A stretch of 64,000 nucleotides of DNA from Balanoglossus misakiensis (taxonomy: Eukaryota; Hemichordata), in the NCBI GenBank assembly GCA_040954595.2, contig CM082587.2:4464001-4528000 (forward strand). Reading direction: 5' to 3'. Under the pieces are notes generated by a model. The model did no database searches. It saw nothing but the letters and a program-made list of their open reading frames with translations, and was not told the DNA's origin. The position numbers and the translations under genes are program-made. Positions 25,245 through 40,084 of this stretch are shown piece after piece (position 1 is the stretch's first letter; every line of letters starts with the position of its first letter).

Positions 25245-28200
25245 AAATTAGCTCCACTGTTTACCTGCCAGGGATGAAGAGTGGTTGGAAAGATTGAACT
25301 TGTCTGTCCTCCCGGAGATTACATTGTACTATGTGAAAATAATGGATGCTGAAATTGGAAATGTCAGGTTCAACCATCGTAACATTTCCCCCTTTACTGA
25401 TCTTTGCCCAGGATAAGTTCAGGCAAGAAGATTACTGCCATGACAACCGTTGCCAATGTAAATGCTGTAATCAAAACAAAGCTGATGATGATGACACAAC
25501 CTCACGTGATTTCCGGTACTCGTTATATTGTGATTAATTATGGTACTTGAATTTTCTAACACTTGAGAAATAAAACTGTCGCTATAATTGGGGGTAAATA
25601 TTTCAAATGTTAATGAAGTATTTCCAAGTGTTCATCGGCAAGACCATTAAACAACATAAAAATGTCTGCCATCAGGACTGGCCTGTCAACATTCCACTTT
25701 GTGAAGTCTTTCAATTAATTAACTGTTCATTCCTGTTCATAAATACAGTGATATTGAGTGGAGAATGCAGTGGGAAAATCAGTGACAGGAAGGATGAGCA
25801 CATTCAAGCTTTTTGACAAACGGTGCCGCCTTGCACTGAATCAATCATTCTGATCGATTTTCTGACACTGCAAGCTGCGGCCATGTTTGACCGTCTAATC
25901 TGATCTTCTCATGACATTGACAGTGGTGGAGAATCCATAGCAAGGCGTGGAAGATTGAAATTATCAATTCACTCTATGATAGTGCATGTTTTGTGCTTAA
26001 ATACATTGATTGGTTAGTGTGCATGATTACATGCATGGTGGAGAACTGGGGACTATAAATTTTACATGATTAAAATTGTACCGATGTCTAAGAAAAGTGT
26101 TACCAGATTTGAAGTCTTGACAAATTCTGCTTTATGCCTAGATACCAGGATAAAACGGATCTGAAAGTGCTGTGTAGTTGAAAGCTTTTACAGTTTCCAT
26201 GCGTATATCATGCAGAAACGTCACTCTGCAGTTAGCAAGGCAACAACCAAAAAGGGGTTGGCAAGAACACCTGTGTTCTTTGCCCATCATTTCAACATTT
26301 TATTGGCTGCTTCCAGGTTCTCCTCGGAACTGCTTTCCATTTCTTCTGCGTGTATTCTCACAACCCTCTATGTGTGCTGAGCGAGCCCCAACAGGTAGCT
26401 TACAAACACTCCCGGGAAACGGAAATGACGACTACTAGATTTTGTTTCTGGTAATTGGCGGAGGTATCGGGCTACCAAGTAATTGCTGTACTCATTTGAG
26501 TGGTTTAAAGAGAAGGCGAGGGGAAAAAAGCCATCTCATATTCCAACATCTTCCTGGATGAGCTCTCTTTTAGTTTTATCAGGTGTAATGATGTACACCC
26601 ATACTATCCAAAGGCTTTATGTGATCCCATATGGCGAAACGTGCATAAAATCCTCAAAAATTAATCCTGTTAGTAAAATTGGATTGTAGCATATACGCAA
26701 AGGCTTTAATTGGCGTTTCTGAATTGCCTCTCTAATCTGCATTAATCGAAAATAGATTTGTGTAAGCCTGCTAGTCAGATATTGACTTACAGATGTGCTC
26801 ACAAGGTATTTAATGTCCTATTTTCGGTGCCCTAATTCATGTTGTGTGCCTGCATGATTTTAACGGTTCTACAGTTAAGAGGTCTCGTTCACACTTCACA
26901 AGCTTCATAGTGTCCTCAAAAGTTTTATTAGCATGATTTAAATGTGTGCATGACTTTGAATATAGAAAGCCACTTATCTTTTCATGTGGCATGTACTGTC
27001 CCATGTAAATGGCGTGTCCGTAACATATTTGTGGAACCCACAGAAACAGAATGAGCCATGGCAGTTACTTTGTCAAGCTATAGTCGGCCAATAACTGCTG
27101 ATTATGCAAATCAAAAATGATTATATGATGTCCAGGTTGTTGATGTACAAGAGCTGTGTATTTTCCCCCATCAACAATCAGCTCTTATAAAAAATAAATT
27201 CAGTGTAACTCAGGGATGTGGGCTTGCTTATTTAATGTCAGGATGTTCACGTGGTGGTTTTCTGAGTAATATATTAGTGAGTAAAATATCTCCCTAATAC
27301 ACAAAAGTCTAAATATGTGCAAAACTGGAGCCACATGCAGTGTTTCTAAATGGACGCAGATAACCAGCTGAATGCCAGTGTAATTGCACTCACTGGAGTA
27401 ATGGATTTCCGTACGCTCATACCTGGCGAATAATAGCTTTAAATGCTTGGTTCATCATGGGTCTTGTTTGTATACCCAAAGTATTTCATGTCGTGACACA
27501 GCTGGCGTGCACATAAACTTGAATATCAAATCAAGTTTCAAATCTCTTTTGATGTTCACGTCTCCAACGTCACTTTCACGGCACTGCATGCACCACTGAA
27601 ATTATGATGTCAATGAGGAAATCATGATTCATCTTTCTTGTCTGTAGTCTTGCATTAAAGGATTATATTGTGTACAGTTGTATATGTGACATGTATAAGA
27701 TATATGGTACGCCCACATTTTAGGTTTTAAATTTATTATCAATAAAATGAGAAATGTTTTCGCTTTTTTGGAAAGCATTGCTAAACTCGTTTAATAATAT
27801 TTCATGTGGCACAGCGGAATTGTTACATTTCAGAGATTAGCCTCTCACCCCCATTGCATGTTTAATGGTCACGCCCACTACTATAAGGACATTAATTGGA
27901 ATATGAAATGTCCTTCAGTGAAATGGGGGTTACCAGGTTCACTGAGGGGAAATGTGTAATGGCAGTCGCAATGAATTGTTCATTAAAGACGTCTAAAAAT
28001 AGACCACTTTGGAGCAATTGATTTGTGATGTCAGGGTGTAGTGCCTAAAAGGGGCTTTGTTAACATCCAGCAAGTCGGTTTTTATTGCGAGCGCCTGGCC
28101 ATAAAACGTTGCGTGCGTGAAGACATCTCTCGCGGAGTGAGTGGTCATTGTCCTGGCAGATAAGGACAGGTAGAGATACACGTGAGCTGTGACGTGGCCC

Positions 28201-31200
28201 AACCATTGTGTGTTTCAGTCATGTATGTGGACTATAAACTTCTACCCAATTTGGCCACAAAGGGCACTTCAAGAAAAATCTGGTCACAAAATTTCTTTTA
28301 GAAAATTTTCCTATGAGAGTACCCATGAAAACAGCATTTAGTAAATAGTAAGACGTGAGAAAAATAAAAAAATATTTCCAAATGTAGTCACCAAGTATAT
28401 ATCACCATTATTTGTTTCAGTATACTAGTATCTGTATCATTTGTGTCTTGAATTTGACGGTCATGAGTTAATGGTAATTTGAACATGGCATTTGTCACAT
28501 AAAGCTGATTAAATATTGGACCGAACATCTTCCACTATCTGTCAGCTGCCACATAGAATATTACAAAGGGAAAGATTAATTCTATAAGTTTTATTTCCTG
28601 TTTCCTGATAATTTGAATTGCCATCAAGCAATATCAAAAGATTTACGTCTTATCTCACCGAGAAATAATAAATGCCAGGTTTAGTATTTATAATGAAAAT
28701 TTTACGAGGGAATCTTCAGTCAAAGTTTAATCATGCTCTGGGGCATATACACGGATACAGCGAAAGGTGTTCTATATATGTTAGCAGATTTCTCACTTGG
28801 TGTTTATGATTTATAAGCCTAATAAGTGCGTACATGTAAATAATTCACCTACGCATCAAGAATGACGTCTATAACAAACTATCTGTTACATGAATAAATC
28901 AGTAACCCTGCTTCTAAATCGAGTTTTGATCTGTTTCTGATGAATGTGCAAAGCCCTGATTTTTTTATAGGCCGGACTGTCTGATTAGTATCTAAAGTGA
29001 TGTTTAGGCCTGGTAATACCACTTTCTCCTCCCACTACGCTCTTTCCAATCAATGAAATCATGTAAAAAAAATAATGACTCAATGCACCCTATTCATGCC
29101 TGGTTTTCTCGAAACGGACTTGTTTTTTCCCCTTTAATTTGGGCATCAGGCTTGGAGGGGAAATTGCCTAATCAAGCCTTGAAATCAGGCTGAGATTATT
29201 TTAATGTACAGCCATCAAAAATTATGATTGGTACTTCATGAATCCATCTTTTGCAATCAACCACATAACTGAAAAATGGCCAAGCGGTCGTGATATACAA
29301 CATATATAAATAACTTTAATAATCCTAAGTATTATTATAATATCATTATTGAAGCTCAACTGATATTTGAACAACTCCGGATATGATTGAGTGCCCACAC
29401 AGTCATATATGCACAATCATGCTAAATATAGCTGTCACTCTTTGATCAGATTTCATTGACGTTCACAGAAAATCCATGAATGCAATTCCCATAGAGTTAG
29501 AAAAGAAAGTTGGAGGTCTGTGTCCACAGCAATGTGCAGTTTATCGCGTGGGACTTCTGACGTGCAGTGCGGTTCGATGCCTTACATGCCCATGCATAGT
29601 TCATTAAGTGTGAATAAAAAGATTTCTATGTAAAAGAGCAAATATATGACAAAAAGTAGTTTGTATAGATGAAAAAAGAAGGTAACATTTTTAATGAAAC
29701 TATTTACAGTCATCCCAGTAGAATGGACGAACATGTCCCGATTTCATATTACACGTCACATCAAATGTGGGTGTATTAGGATGATCTAATCTAATGCTAT
29801 ACAGTCACTAACTTGGGCTTTGTCAGAAACATTTCATTATGACAGAATTCGTCTTATCTCAACATCTGCTTCATTTTTGATGCATGAAACACTTTTACAA
29901 ACTACCCAAAAATCAAAACTTGCGGTGGTCTCTGTGGAATCTAAATTGCGATTTCTAGAAAGTTACAGCTGAATATTAAATTTTGTTACATTTCCCTGAC
30001 GGCCATTTTGACGGTACAAGCTAGCCGACTAAAGAATGAGATTCTTAATCAGCCTTCGCTTGTAAATTTGTCAAATTAGGCCAGGTAGCGTTGTCTATGA
30101 AGAAAATAGGCTGGATATCCTGGATGTACTTTGATGAGATTCTCTTGGGGAGCTTATGGGTGACAGCACAAATCTCAACCATCTTGTATTCAAGAATTGC
30201 CTAATCTACCTATTGCCCAGAGGAATCATCATTTTAAAAGACAGTGTACCGAGCTTCAGTTGGATAAATGCTTGCAGTTTCATTTGCGTTGTAAAATACC
30301 GTAGGTCAACATCTCACATATATCAAATGTGAAGGCACGAGATCTCTTATCCAGCATGTTGACTGTGGATCATGTATTAGTATAGAGTGTAATGCTGTGT
30401 GCATGTACACTCTAATGGTGCTTGTTTTATGGCTGCTGATAATGCCGGCAAAATGCGGGGGCAGTATATGCCATCAGTGCTTTTCAATATATTGTTTACT
30501 GCAGTAGTTTCTACTCCTTAATGGGCATTGACTTGACATATGTTTCTAGGTGATGTAGATGGGGGTCTATAGACAGTAAAAATACCCACCTACATTTATT
30601 TTTCATTTCAACAAAGAAAACCATGATATTCGATGAAGATGTGCATCAGATTGTATACTTTCATATGTATTAAGTCACCAGCCTTAAACCCTTCTACGCT
30701 AAGTGAAATTCTACCCCAGAGACTCTGCATATTCATGCCCGAGCATCACAGCACCAGAAATCTACAGAGAAATTATTATTTCAAAAAGTAGGTCACATCT
30801 ACTGTAGAAAGGTGAAACTTAACACAACATCAAACAAAGTCTTGACATTAAATTGGTACGTGTCTGATTTCATCCTGTAGCCGAGGGCCAATCGAGCGCA
30901 AATCATTACTTTGCATTTTAAATATAGAAGTATTCCTACGTCATGGAGGTTATTTTTACTGGTGTCATGATGCTCTGTGGTTAATTCGATTTCCACTATC
31001 ACACTGTACGTATATAGATTCATAGATCGTCTAAACCTCCAGTCATGGGCTTGTAATTTTCACAGGCGGTAAAGCCCTCACTGAAGCTCCATAAAATTAA
31101 AATTTACGACTATGATATAAAGTCGTAAACATTGGACAATCATTTCTACAGAGATTCTAGTGCGTTATGACATACTAGGTGACATTATTATGACTATTTT

Positions 31201-31831
31201 GTCATCTGGTGATTGACGCACAGCAATGTTGTTAAATTAACAACCGTTACTGTACATGTTCCATCTGACTTCCGCAGGGAGTTTCTGCTCTTATGGATAA
31301 TTAGATGAAACAAATTGATCTGATGGATATACCTTGTCCACATGTAGGTAGCTGCTGTTTCATATATTAAAATTTCACCGGTAATTTCTTCTCCTTAGCT
31401 TGACAAAATTGCATTCATTAACTTGGTAATTTAGTTCACCAGTCCTTCTGGGCATGACTAACTGTGATTAGTTAAATTTCCATTTCTCCAATTTTTCTAC
31501 TTCTCCTTTTGTGAAAAATGAACTTATTTAGGTTTTGTGTGTGTATGAAGAGCTTTAAACCACAGAAAAACCTCTGAAATGATTTCTGTTCCACACAAAA
31601 CTCAAATATGTCCACACTGATGAAAAATTTCTCATGAGTTGCTCCATCTGAGAAAGGTTTATGAATACCCTGATTTACTTTTTTGTGTTGGGGGTGCAAT
31701 GACACCAAGATAGAGAGCAACACACGCATCCAAGTGACTACCGTTATCTCCCGTTTTCCAACCCAACATTGTTGAAATACTAATGAGTTAGTTTTATCTG
31801 TATATGCCACGTTGCCTCCGGACTCGACAAA

Positions 31832-31906
31832 ATGCGTCAGCAACGTACTACGTTGCCGCAATGTTATCACACGACAGATGATGAAAATATTAGACTCCCC
31901 ATGCAA
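31832..31906 (+). CDS. Weak candidate first coding exon
   Basis: An ATG in a fair context (ACAAAATGC) opens 25 codons up to CAA|GTACGT, a moderate donor in phase 0, which would suit the phase-0 acceptor at 52630. The surrounding 31.8-32.1 kb is poor in stops in several frames and richer in CpG than its surroundings. I see no homology for the peptide. Chance is at least as likely as an alternative RGS first exon. Confidence 0.1.
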
Positions 31907-34900
31907 GTACGTGCAATGGAGAGCGATAGCCCATGCTTTTCAGGCTTATTTCCCCTGGGCGATAGCACCAGCCACAAAGAAAGACGTCATATACGCAAAA
32001 TCCATATCGCATCGGCTTTGTCTGCCGAGCTCAAGCACACAAATTATATTAAGTTACCAGTTATATTTAACTGATGGAGTCAGAGTAATTTGAGTTTGAG
32101 CTAAATTTATGAAATTTCTGAGAGATCTGTCAAGTTGTAGTGATCGCGTGATAAAAATGTAATTTGAAATTAAGTACAGAAGGGAATTACATCTATGTTA
32201 TGCCTTGTTACTAATAGATATGATTAAACCCATTTACTTGATATATAAAGCGTGGTTGATTAATTTCAATGTTATGTACTAAAATTATTAAAAACGCCTT
32301 CTTTCCTGTGTATTAGGGGTCAGGGTTACAGATGTTCATGATAATGACATTTGACCCTTTGCATCCTGACCCACTAATGATCTTTAATTAATGACATCAT
32401 TGGGAAGTTTTCTTCCAATTTGGGTTCAAAGGGTTAACAAGGACATTGAGCCATATTTGCTTCTTTTCTGGCGAGGAAAAAAAAGCAAAGCACCAAACAG
32501 GATGAACTGTACTTTAATTCTGCAAACAGGACAAAGAAAACTTTCATTCATAAATAGAGCAATTTTTAAGGGAGGACAAATTACTGAATAGAGTGTCTTT
32601 TTGTTAAGCTGACAATGTGGTAATAAATGTTTCTAGTTGTATGTTTTGTTGCTATAATCTGCTTACAGAATGAGTATAGAAATAAGCAAATGCGTTCACT
32701 TTTTAAAATGTTTTTTGTCGTCTAAAGCCTCTTAGAGAATTGCATTTAAGCAATTTCCTCTGCAGCTGTCAAGACCTTGATATCTTGTGATGGGTCAGAG
32801 GGCAAAGGTCACAAACAATTTTCCTGATGAAACAAGGTTGTCAGTCAATAGTATTTATTGATGAATTCACCCAGCCAAATCATTTTCTGGGGGTTTTAGT
32901 GAAAGTAATATCAGAAATGGTGATATAATCCCAGCAATATAATTTTTTTGATTAAAGAATACCATTAGAATGAATGTCGAGAGATTGAATATTTTCTGAC
33001 GAAAACCACTCAGTACCACTTATAATACTTGAGTATGTCACTTTCAAGAGCGACATATGTGAATGTCAACCAATTTTCCATATTAGCTCCATTAAAGAAT
33101 TACAGCTCTGGTGCACTGTGTCTGTGGACGAGCAAAGATCAGGACTGAAACGTGTCATTTCAGTGCTTTCTTTGGAAGCTGTTGTGTTTCGATCAGTTGT
33201 ATAAATGGACTTTAATTTTAAACATGGAAAGAGCAAGGCGTTCAAGTTTCAATTTGCAGGGATCGCAATCCATTTAACCAAATGACTGTGCTACCCGTTT
33301 TACTAATCACTTGGGTTTCCATTCAATGATCATCATGAAATAAACTCTTTATTTAGTGAGATAATGAGATCATTTCTCCAGCAAGGCAGGTATAATGTTA
33401 AGTTATCAAGTACAGTTCCTCTACAATTAATGTTTTCATTTCAAATGTCCGATCTGTGGATGTTTCAATATAGCTACAGCAGATATAGTAAACACATCCA
33501 GAACATGACACAGTGTGAAATTAGCGTCACATGGTTTTTCCTCTGAGATATACAGACTAACTTTTCATAGTCTAACGCGTTTGACTTTTTTCATGCATTC
33601 TAATGAATCCTGTCCAACAAGTGATCTCATTCTTGAAGTTGGAACCTTGTTAAAACAAACCTGCACTCTATTCATGAACAGCCCTGAAGGCAACAGGAGA
33701 TTTTCAGCTGCTGAAAAGATTATTGCCTTTGCGCTTGTACTTTAGGCATGGTTAGGTGAAGATATCAGATTGCAACATAGCAATTTCTTAAGTTTGAAAG
33801 GCGCTTCCAGCTACTGTAGATGCACGAAGTCAAGAAAGTGGGTCACTTGTAAGGTTCATGATTGAAAATATTCAACTTGTGCACCAAGCTTTTCCATGCC
33901 CACTTAGAAATTATGAATCAGGGATTTCTCATGAGAAAGAATGGCCCAAGTGAGTAGGTTAGACATTGAGCACTGTTTATTAGCCTCAACTACCACAAGA
34001 TGAGTACCTAGCTACGATTACTTTTTAAAGAGAGAGGCAATACAAAGATATTTGTTTTGTAGTGACATGATTAAAAGATGGATACACACAAAAAAATCAC
34101 TGACAATTTGAACTTTCTAGTGAAAGTACAAAGGTGGAAATATTGATGAGAAATAACGATGATGAAACGGCATGCAGATACCAGTGTGTTTTCAGAAAAA
34201 GAACCTGTTCATCGCCTAGTTCATCATGCTTACAGCGCCATCTGCTGTATTGCATGCAAGTACAACCCACATAAAGCCTGCCTATCAATTCTCTTTGTGG
34301 CTGCACCCACTCTTCATTCTGCTTTGATCAATTGCTCTATCAATAAAAACTTCCTGTTGCAGATGTTTAGAATGAAAAATATTGATAACTGTCTCTTGTT
34401 GTGATGAACACGAGCTGAAAGAAAAACATGTGTTTTACAGCTTTTACAAAGCACTACCTGTAACTATGGTAATCCTGGTGTTCAAAGGAATCAAAATAAC
34501 TAATGTGTTATGGTATGCAGGCATTACAGGCTGAATATGCAGCTATTGTTTGGATGGTTTCCAAGAAAACGGTTTGTTGCTGCTTAAGCTAGAAGTGGAG
34601 AGGCTATTATCCTTTGAAATATTCCCTGAGCACCTGCACCAAGCCACAGTAGCAGCATAATGTCTCTTTTTCACAAGATAACAATATGTTCATATCACCG
34701 CCTCCAACTGACATCTGAGAAATTTACAGAGAGCATATACTTGGCAGCCATTTTTTGGGGTGCACCCCTAGATTTTTTACACTGAGATTTACCTATCTAC
34801 ATTTCTTGTACATGTACAGATGTGGTAACAATTAGACATGCATCTCTTTAAATACCCAGTTCAGTAACATGATACAAATTTAGTTTGGAACTATTGATCA

Positions 34901-36723
34901 TGATAGTAATGTGAAAAGGCACCAGCTGTACTTCAGCTGTACTTAAGAGAACACAAATACTGCGAAGTAACGTCGAAAGATACAGCCATCCGTTCCTTGA
35001 AACATCATGCATATTTCAAAATATGACTCCACGCTTAAATCATCAGCCTGTGATTGCTTGCCTCGACCCTATGAATTTGAAAGTCTCTTGCAAATTTACA
35101 TACATATCGAACAGTTCCGGTCTACCTATTGTACAGTGGAGACTTCGTGAGTTTGGTGAATGTGTGTTTAATCTATCCTTAGCGGGGATTTGGGTACCGT
35201 AGTAGCGTAATACAGCAGTTTGGATAATGTTATTACAGAGTCCCAGCAGAGCCACCTAGTCTCAACTGTCATTAAAACTAGTGAATAACAAGCAAGATGG
35301 GAATCACATTATACCTAGAATGCTTATTTCAGTCAGGTAATACCGGTACCAAATCTGCCCGTGGTAATCTTAGCAAGGAGCTTAATTTTTTTTTTTTTGC
35401 GAGTGGAAATGCAATCTTCATCTGGATTCGATAGCCGGTGTGGGACATGTATACTATACATGTACCTACCGGTACATTTTTTTTCTCATTAATTAGTGAA
35501 ATTTTGTGCAGATGTTGAATAAATATATCTCTCATCCGGTCAAAGCATTACGCAGACCTGGAATTTTGTGGCACTTTGAATTCATGTCACGGTAGATATA
35601 CACTCGAAATTGATGCCTGATTTTGGATTAGCATATGTGATATTACATTTGATACATATTATTATCAGTCACCAGGGCTTATTATAAAAGGTTACCTGAT
35701 GGCTAATAAACAAATGTAGAATACTGAACATTAAGGTGGTATTAGTGCCTCGCAAATTGAGATCTTAAGCTTTTCTCATAAAGGCATGCAAATTTGGATT
35801 GATAGCAGTCAGTTTTTAATGATGTACATGTATCTCCTGACAAGAGGTAGGGCACCATTTATAACAGTCACAGCTGCAAGTGTTGCCATGGTAAACAAAG
35901 GGGGAAAGGAGTGTAGGGGGAAGGGGCCCGTATACTAACATATCCAGCATGGAGAACACAGCTGTGTGATTGTTTGTTTATTTTCTAGAAGTGGCTGACG
36001 CACCCACATGATTCTGCCAAGCCCCAGAGAGACGCTGTGTTAAAGTAAATATTTTCATTTAGGAACAGCAGTGCGACATTCTTCCGCACATTTTGCACAT
36101 CTGTAACTCAAGGACAAGCAAAGTGGGACACGGGAGCAAAAGGTGAAAAAAACTGGACAAACACAGATGCGCCTGAAGTCTTGCAGGAAACTCGCATGAT
36201 TAATTAGATTTGTCGGTGGTTTGAGCAGAAGTGGCAGTGATTAGATCTAGTGCAGTTGTAGTGCCCCAGCAAAATTCCTCTGTCTGTATTATGTGCAGTA
36301 AAATTGTGTGCATGTCCTTACACAAAGAAATCATCAAGTGTGATGGGTTCGATGAAATCAACTTTGTCCTGAAAAAAATGTTAGTTTCTACCAAAACAAA
36401 CACAGAGCAATTGTCTTTTAACTTCATGTAGTGTGGAAGTTGTACTTCCTATCTTAGAAAATGTCATTTATGATGGGTAGATCCTATTACCCACAGTGTG
36501 CGAGGTGATTAAAGGGATAATCTTGTAATGTGTCGGCAAGCTTCCCGGTAGCTTTCCCAGCGAAATGCAACGGATGAGGATAGATTGATAAGGGGCAGAT
36601 TTGATTTTTAATGAGTCCGAGGGAATTGTAGAGCTTTCCTCTCTGGCACCATGGGTATTATGGCTTGGGTCTTTCCGAATATAGAAGAAGGTTTGTTGAC
36701 CACCCCACCCGTGGAAGCCTTCA

Positions 36724-36739
36724 AGTTGGTCGACCAACT
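36724..36739. repeat. 16-bp perfect palindrome
   Basis: AGTTGGTCGACCAACT is a perfect palindrome. One such 16-mer is expected by chance in 64 kb, so no function is claimed. It lies in a stretch with few stops on both strands. Confidence 0.3.
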
Positions 36740-38684
36740 GAGGGTTGTTGTCATCATCATATTGTCTGACATGCCTAGATGATGCGGCATGGAAATTCAG
36801 TGTTATTGCGCCAGATCCTGGCCCAGGAGAGACCAAGAATTCTGGTGGCTGAGAAGTCGTATACCCTGCAACATGCATTTGGGTTCTGGCAGCCTATTAT
36901 CTCGTAAGAACGCGAATCAAATTGCTGCCTGGCAGGGATGTGGAGTCGGTGAGAAGAGGCTAATGATGATATTTGAAATCCTGTGTTGCCGTGGCAGCAT
37001 GCATTACTTCGTCACCAGATTCGATTCTCCCGGTGGTCATGACGTAAGAAGGAAGGAAGCATCCAAATGAATATCAGTCAGTCAATCAGCACCCTGTGTG
37101 AAGGATAAATTAGCAGTAATTTATCTTGCGCAATTTAATGGTCAATTAATGGTTTATTAAATATATCACTGTAATATTATGGGTGTTTGTGTTGCCAAGA
37201 TTTCTGTGTTATGAATATTAAATTCTTACTGCCTGTAAGGAGGCACAACTGCGAGGAAAACATAGACCCTGTAGGTCTTATAAATTATATCATTTGCTCT
37301 TGCGTGTAAAAAATATATTTAAAGATCATGTTAACTCAAAGCGGTCGGTTCAGCTGTGCTGCCAGGTATGTCTGCAGGATTGATAGCTATACATATCTGT
37401 AATGAATTCCTTTCTAAGTTATGGCCCTGTGTGTATTGCTTGGCGCTGCTGTAGTTTGTGTGTTGGCCAAGCTCGTTCTCCACTGACATGCTGTTTTCCG
37501 AGTGTGTGTGCATGGACATTAGAAACACTGCAGACCTTCAGGGAGAATTGATTCAATTAGCCCGTAAAACACAGAAGGGTTTAGAGGGAAAGGGCAGGTG
37601 TTGTTACATGGACCAGTTTGCAAATCTTGTTTTGAATGGTCACAGCTTCTTTTTGTCTTTTAAAATACATTGTCTTGCGTCAGTGTGTAGCAATTAAACT
37701 AGATGATTGTCACAGGGATGAACTTATATGTTTACATGTACATATGCTTGAACTTTATGTATAAATGTATTTTTAAGCACATTACAAGCCCAAAATAAAC
37801 TCTAATTGCAAGCAGTATAATCTTAACCCCATGATATTTCAAGTAGGCGGCACGATCTAATCCTACAACATCGTTTCAAAACTTTAATAAAAAGTAACCG
37901 ACAGCGTCATGACCTCAGTAAAATTCTTCGGGTAATTTGCACTTTATGTCTGTCGTTCATGACCCCGATGTAATCAAATGCCACTGTTTTAAATATAGCG
38001 CCAGTCCAGCATCTTGAGAGGTCAAGAGCGTTGTTGATGGCGACTGCAGCAGAGCTAGTGTTTCCACGGTAGCCGGCCCAGAATTCCATGTCAACCTTGT
38101 CTTGGTAATCAGATCAAAGATGGTCTCTGCAGATATCAAAAGAGAGGTGTGCAGTTTTCAACAGAATCAACATGCATGGCCCGCGTTTTTTCCTTTCTGG
38201 GTAAATTTGTTTAAGGTCAGTGGTCAAGAACTCGGTTAATTCGGGTGTGCCAGCTAGAGAGCGGAGTTCAAGTTGACCGACTATTAATAGCAAGGGCCCC
38301 CCTGGCTGCAGGTCATGGTAAATGTTGCTGCATTTCTCAGTCGTGTAGAACTAATCCCAGACTGCTGATCGATTCGGGAACGGATCAGGAGGACAGCGAT
38401 CATTACTTACATTGTACATTCCAAGCTGGTCATGTGACAGTCGGCTTTCAAGGTTGCCGAGGCTGATGATGTGAAGAACGAAGAACATGTCCCTCAATTA
38501 GGGACGCTCTTCTGTCAGTAAGAGATGAGCTCCACTTGTACCCATGGACTGGCGTCTTCAAATTCCCAAACTACAATTTTTTCCCAGAACATTTGGCTTG
38601 TCCTTGCTCCTCTGTGGAAGGTCGATTATCCTTAAAAAGGAGGCTCGCTGATCCTCAGTGGCGACCTTCAAGGTTTTACCAGAA

Positions 38685-38700
38685 GGTTGCCATGGCAACC
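38685..38700. promoter_or_regulatory. RFX X-box-like palindrome
   Basis: GGTTGCCATGGCAACC is a perfect 16-bp palindrome that contains the full RFX X-box consensus (GTNRCC, two-base spacer, RGYAAC). RFX factors bind such sites in promoters and enhancers, often of ciliary genes. A second full match is at 48305-48318. No promoter is recognised nearby, so the role is open. Confidence 0.35.
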
Positions 38701-39896
38701 CTTTTGATGCCATTTTTTTTTCTCAAGGATGTAAAGATGAAAGTGCATCCTTCAAGTGGTGAATGTTTAAAAAAAAGATGGTCATTGAAGGGCAATTGAA
38801 CGATTCAACAGGTTCTTAGAAGAAGAAAAAATGGAGGCACCATTAGAGAATTGCTCCTTTCAAGAAGAAAACTACATTAACATAGCCTGTTGAATGTATG
38901 AGAAACATGTATCAGCTGTATGTCCCTAATTTCTGATCATTGATTCGAACTACTCAAGTATGCGAGGGACGTATATTTGTTTTTTTAAACGAGACAGTCA
39001 TCTTGTAGTCTGCCCGACTGAACCCATATTTGTAAATGCTTTCTGCATGGCTACTTGAGAAACTTATAGGCCTTTGATTGGTGCGGCCCATTAAAAATCA
39101 TTTCCTTTTATAATATGCAGTGCATAGAAAATTCTGATGGTTTAAGGGCATAGTACTGCAGTGACGTCTGACAATGGTCTATGCAACAAAGATGACTCTC
39201 TGCAGCATGTTTAAATGCCAAGAATTCAGCATGTAAACAAAGTACTATATGTATTATAGGTCAATGTTATTGCTGATATTTAAATTTTAGTCTGTACACA
39301 AATTAAATTGTATCAACAATAACGTCGACTGCAATGACATTGTCAACATGTTGGTATAAGGAGAACAAAAAACTGTTACAGATGTACACAATAAAAATGT
39401 TAAAACACTTGGTTAATGAGTGGACGGAGAAACTGTAGGTTTATTTTGCATGGACTTGATAAAGCTGTTTGTCTTTAGAATATGTATGTGTTGATATGCG
39501 GGGATCCAGAGACTACAGTGACCTGGCACATACAATTGTAGCATCAATCAATTAGCACTGATCTACATGTCTGGATTGGAAAACTGTACATGCTTCAGAT
39601 CTCCATCATATATGATACCAAAATCCTTTAAGATGCCCATCATTTCATGGAAATTAAGGGAGAAGAAAAGGAAATCCCTGTGTGACCCTCAGTAGAAACA
39701 ACAAATTTCCTGAGTGTGTCCCTGCAAAGGGAAAACCGATGGCCTAATGTGTGACATTGTTACCGTGATGACGTACATTCGTATCCAGCCGGTTGGATAC
39801 ATATGTACTCAATTCTGACTCACTGCTGTTGCCGACTGGATGGTGCTGTACTCGTAGTCATTGTCTGTACGCCTGCTCTCTTCTTCTCTGTGTGCG

Positions 39897-39911
39897 TCTC
39901 TCTCTCTTTCT
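39897..39911. repeat. (CT)n tract
   Basis: A short CT tract about 150 bp upstream of a second one at 40062-40075. It is low-complexity DNA. Confidence 0.7.
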
Positions 39912-40061
39912 CGTCTTGATCATCCATTTTGAGATGTGACAGCTACTGAAGCTCAGATTTTCTGCCGTCGTTCGTCACCATCGCCATGGTTGTGTCTTGA
40001 GATCTGTAAAAAAGTGATTCACTTCTTGCGTTGGTGCAGCAGAACCACAACGTGAACAAAA

Positions 40062-40075
40062 CTCTCTCTCTCTCT
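40062..40075. repeat. (CT)n tract forming a polypyrimidine stretch
   Basis: This CT repeat runs into GTTTCTCAG and so makes a very strong-looking polypyrimidine tract in front of the candidate microexon at 40085. The strength of that acceptor may be a by-product of the repeat. Confidence 0.75.
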
Positions 40076-40084
40076 GTTTCTCAG

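Larger units (their letters stand above)
19192..40084. other. Long non-coding stretch, no gene recognised
   Basis: After the SGNH 3' UTR there are about 20 kb without a supported gene. It contains very AT-rich DNA (for example 20620-20705), a GA tract at 24460, a CAGA tract at 25228, a CRE palindrome at 21433, a patch of overlapping open frames at 31812-32093, a 16-bp palindrome at 36724-36739 and an X-box palindrome at 38685. Short frames elsewhere show no recognisable domain. It is most likely intergenic, or intronic to the RGS gene if its 5' exons lie further upstream. Confidence 0.6.

Noticed and set aside
36468-36878. 136-codon minus-strand open frame
   Set aside because: No known domain, no clear start or splice context, and the opposite strand is also stop-poor. 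Most likely chance in a GC-richer patch.
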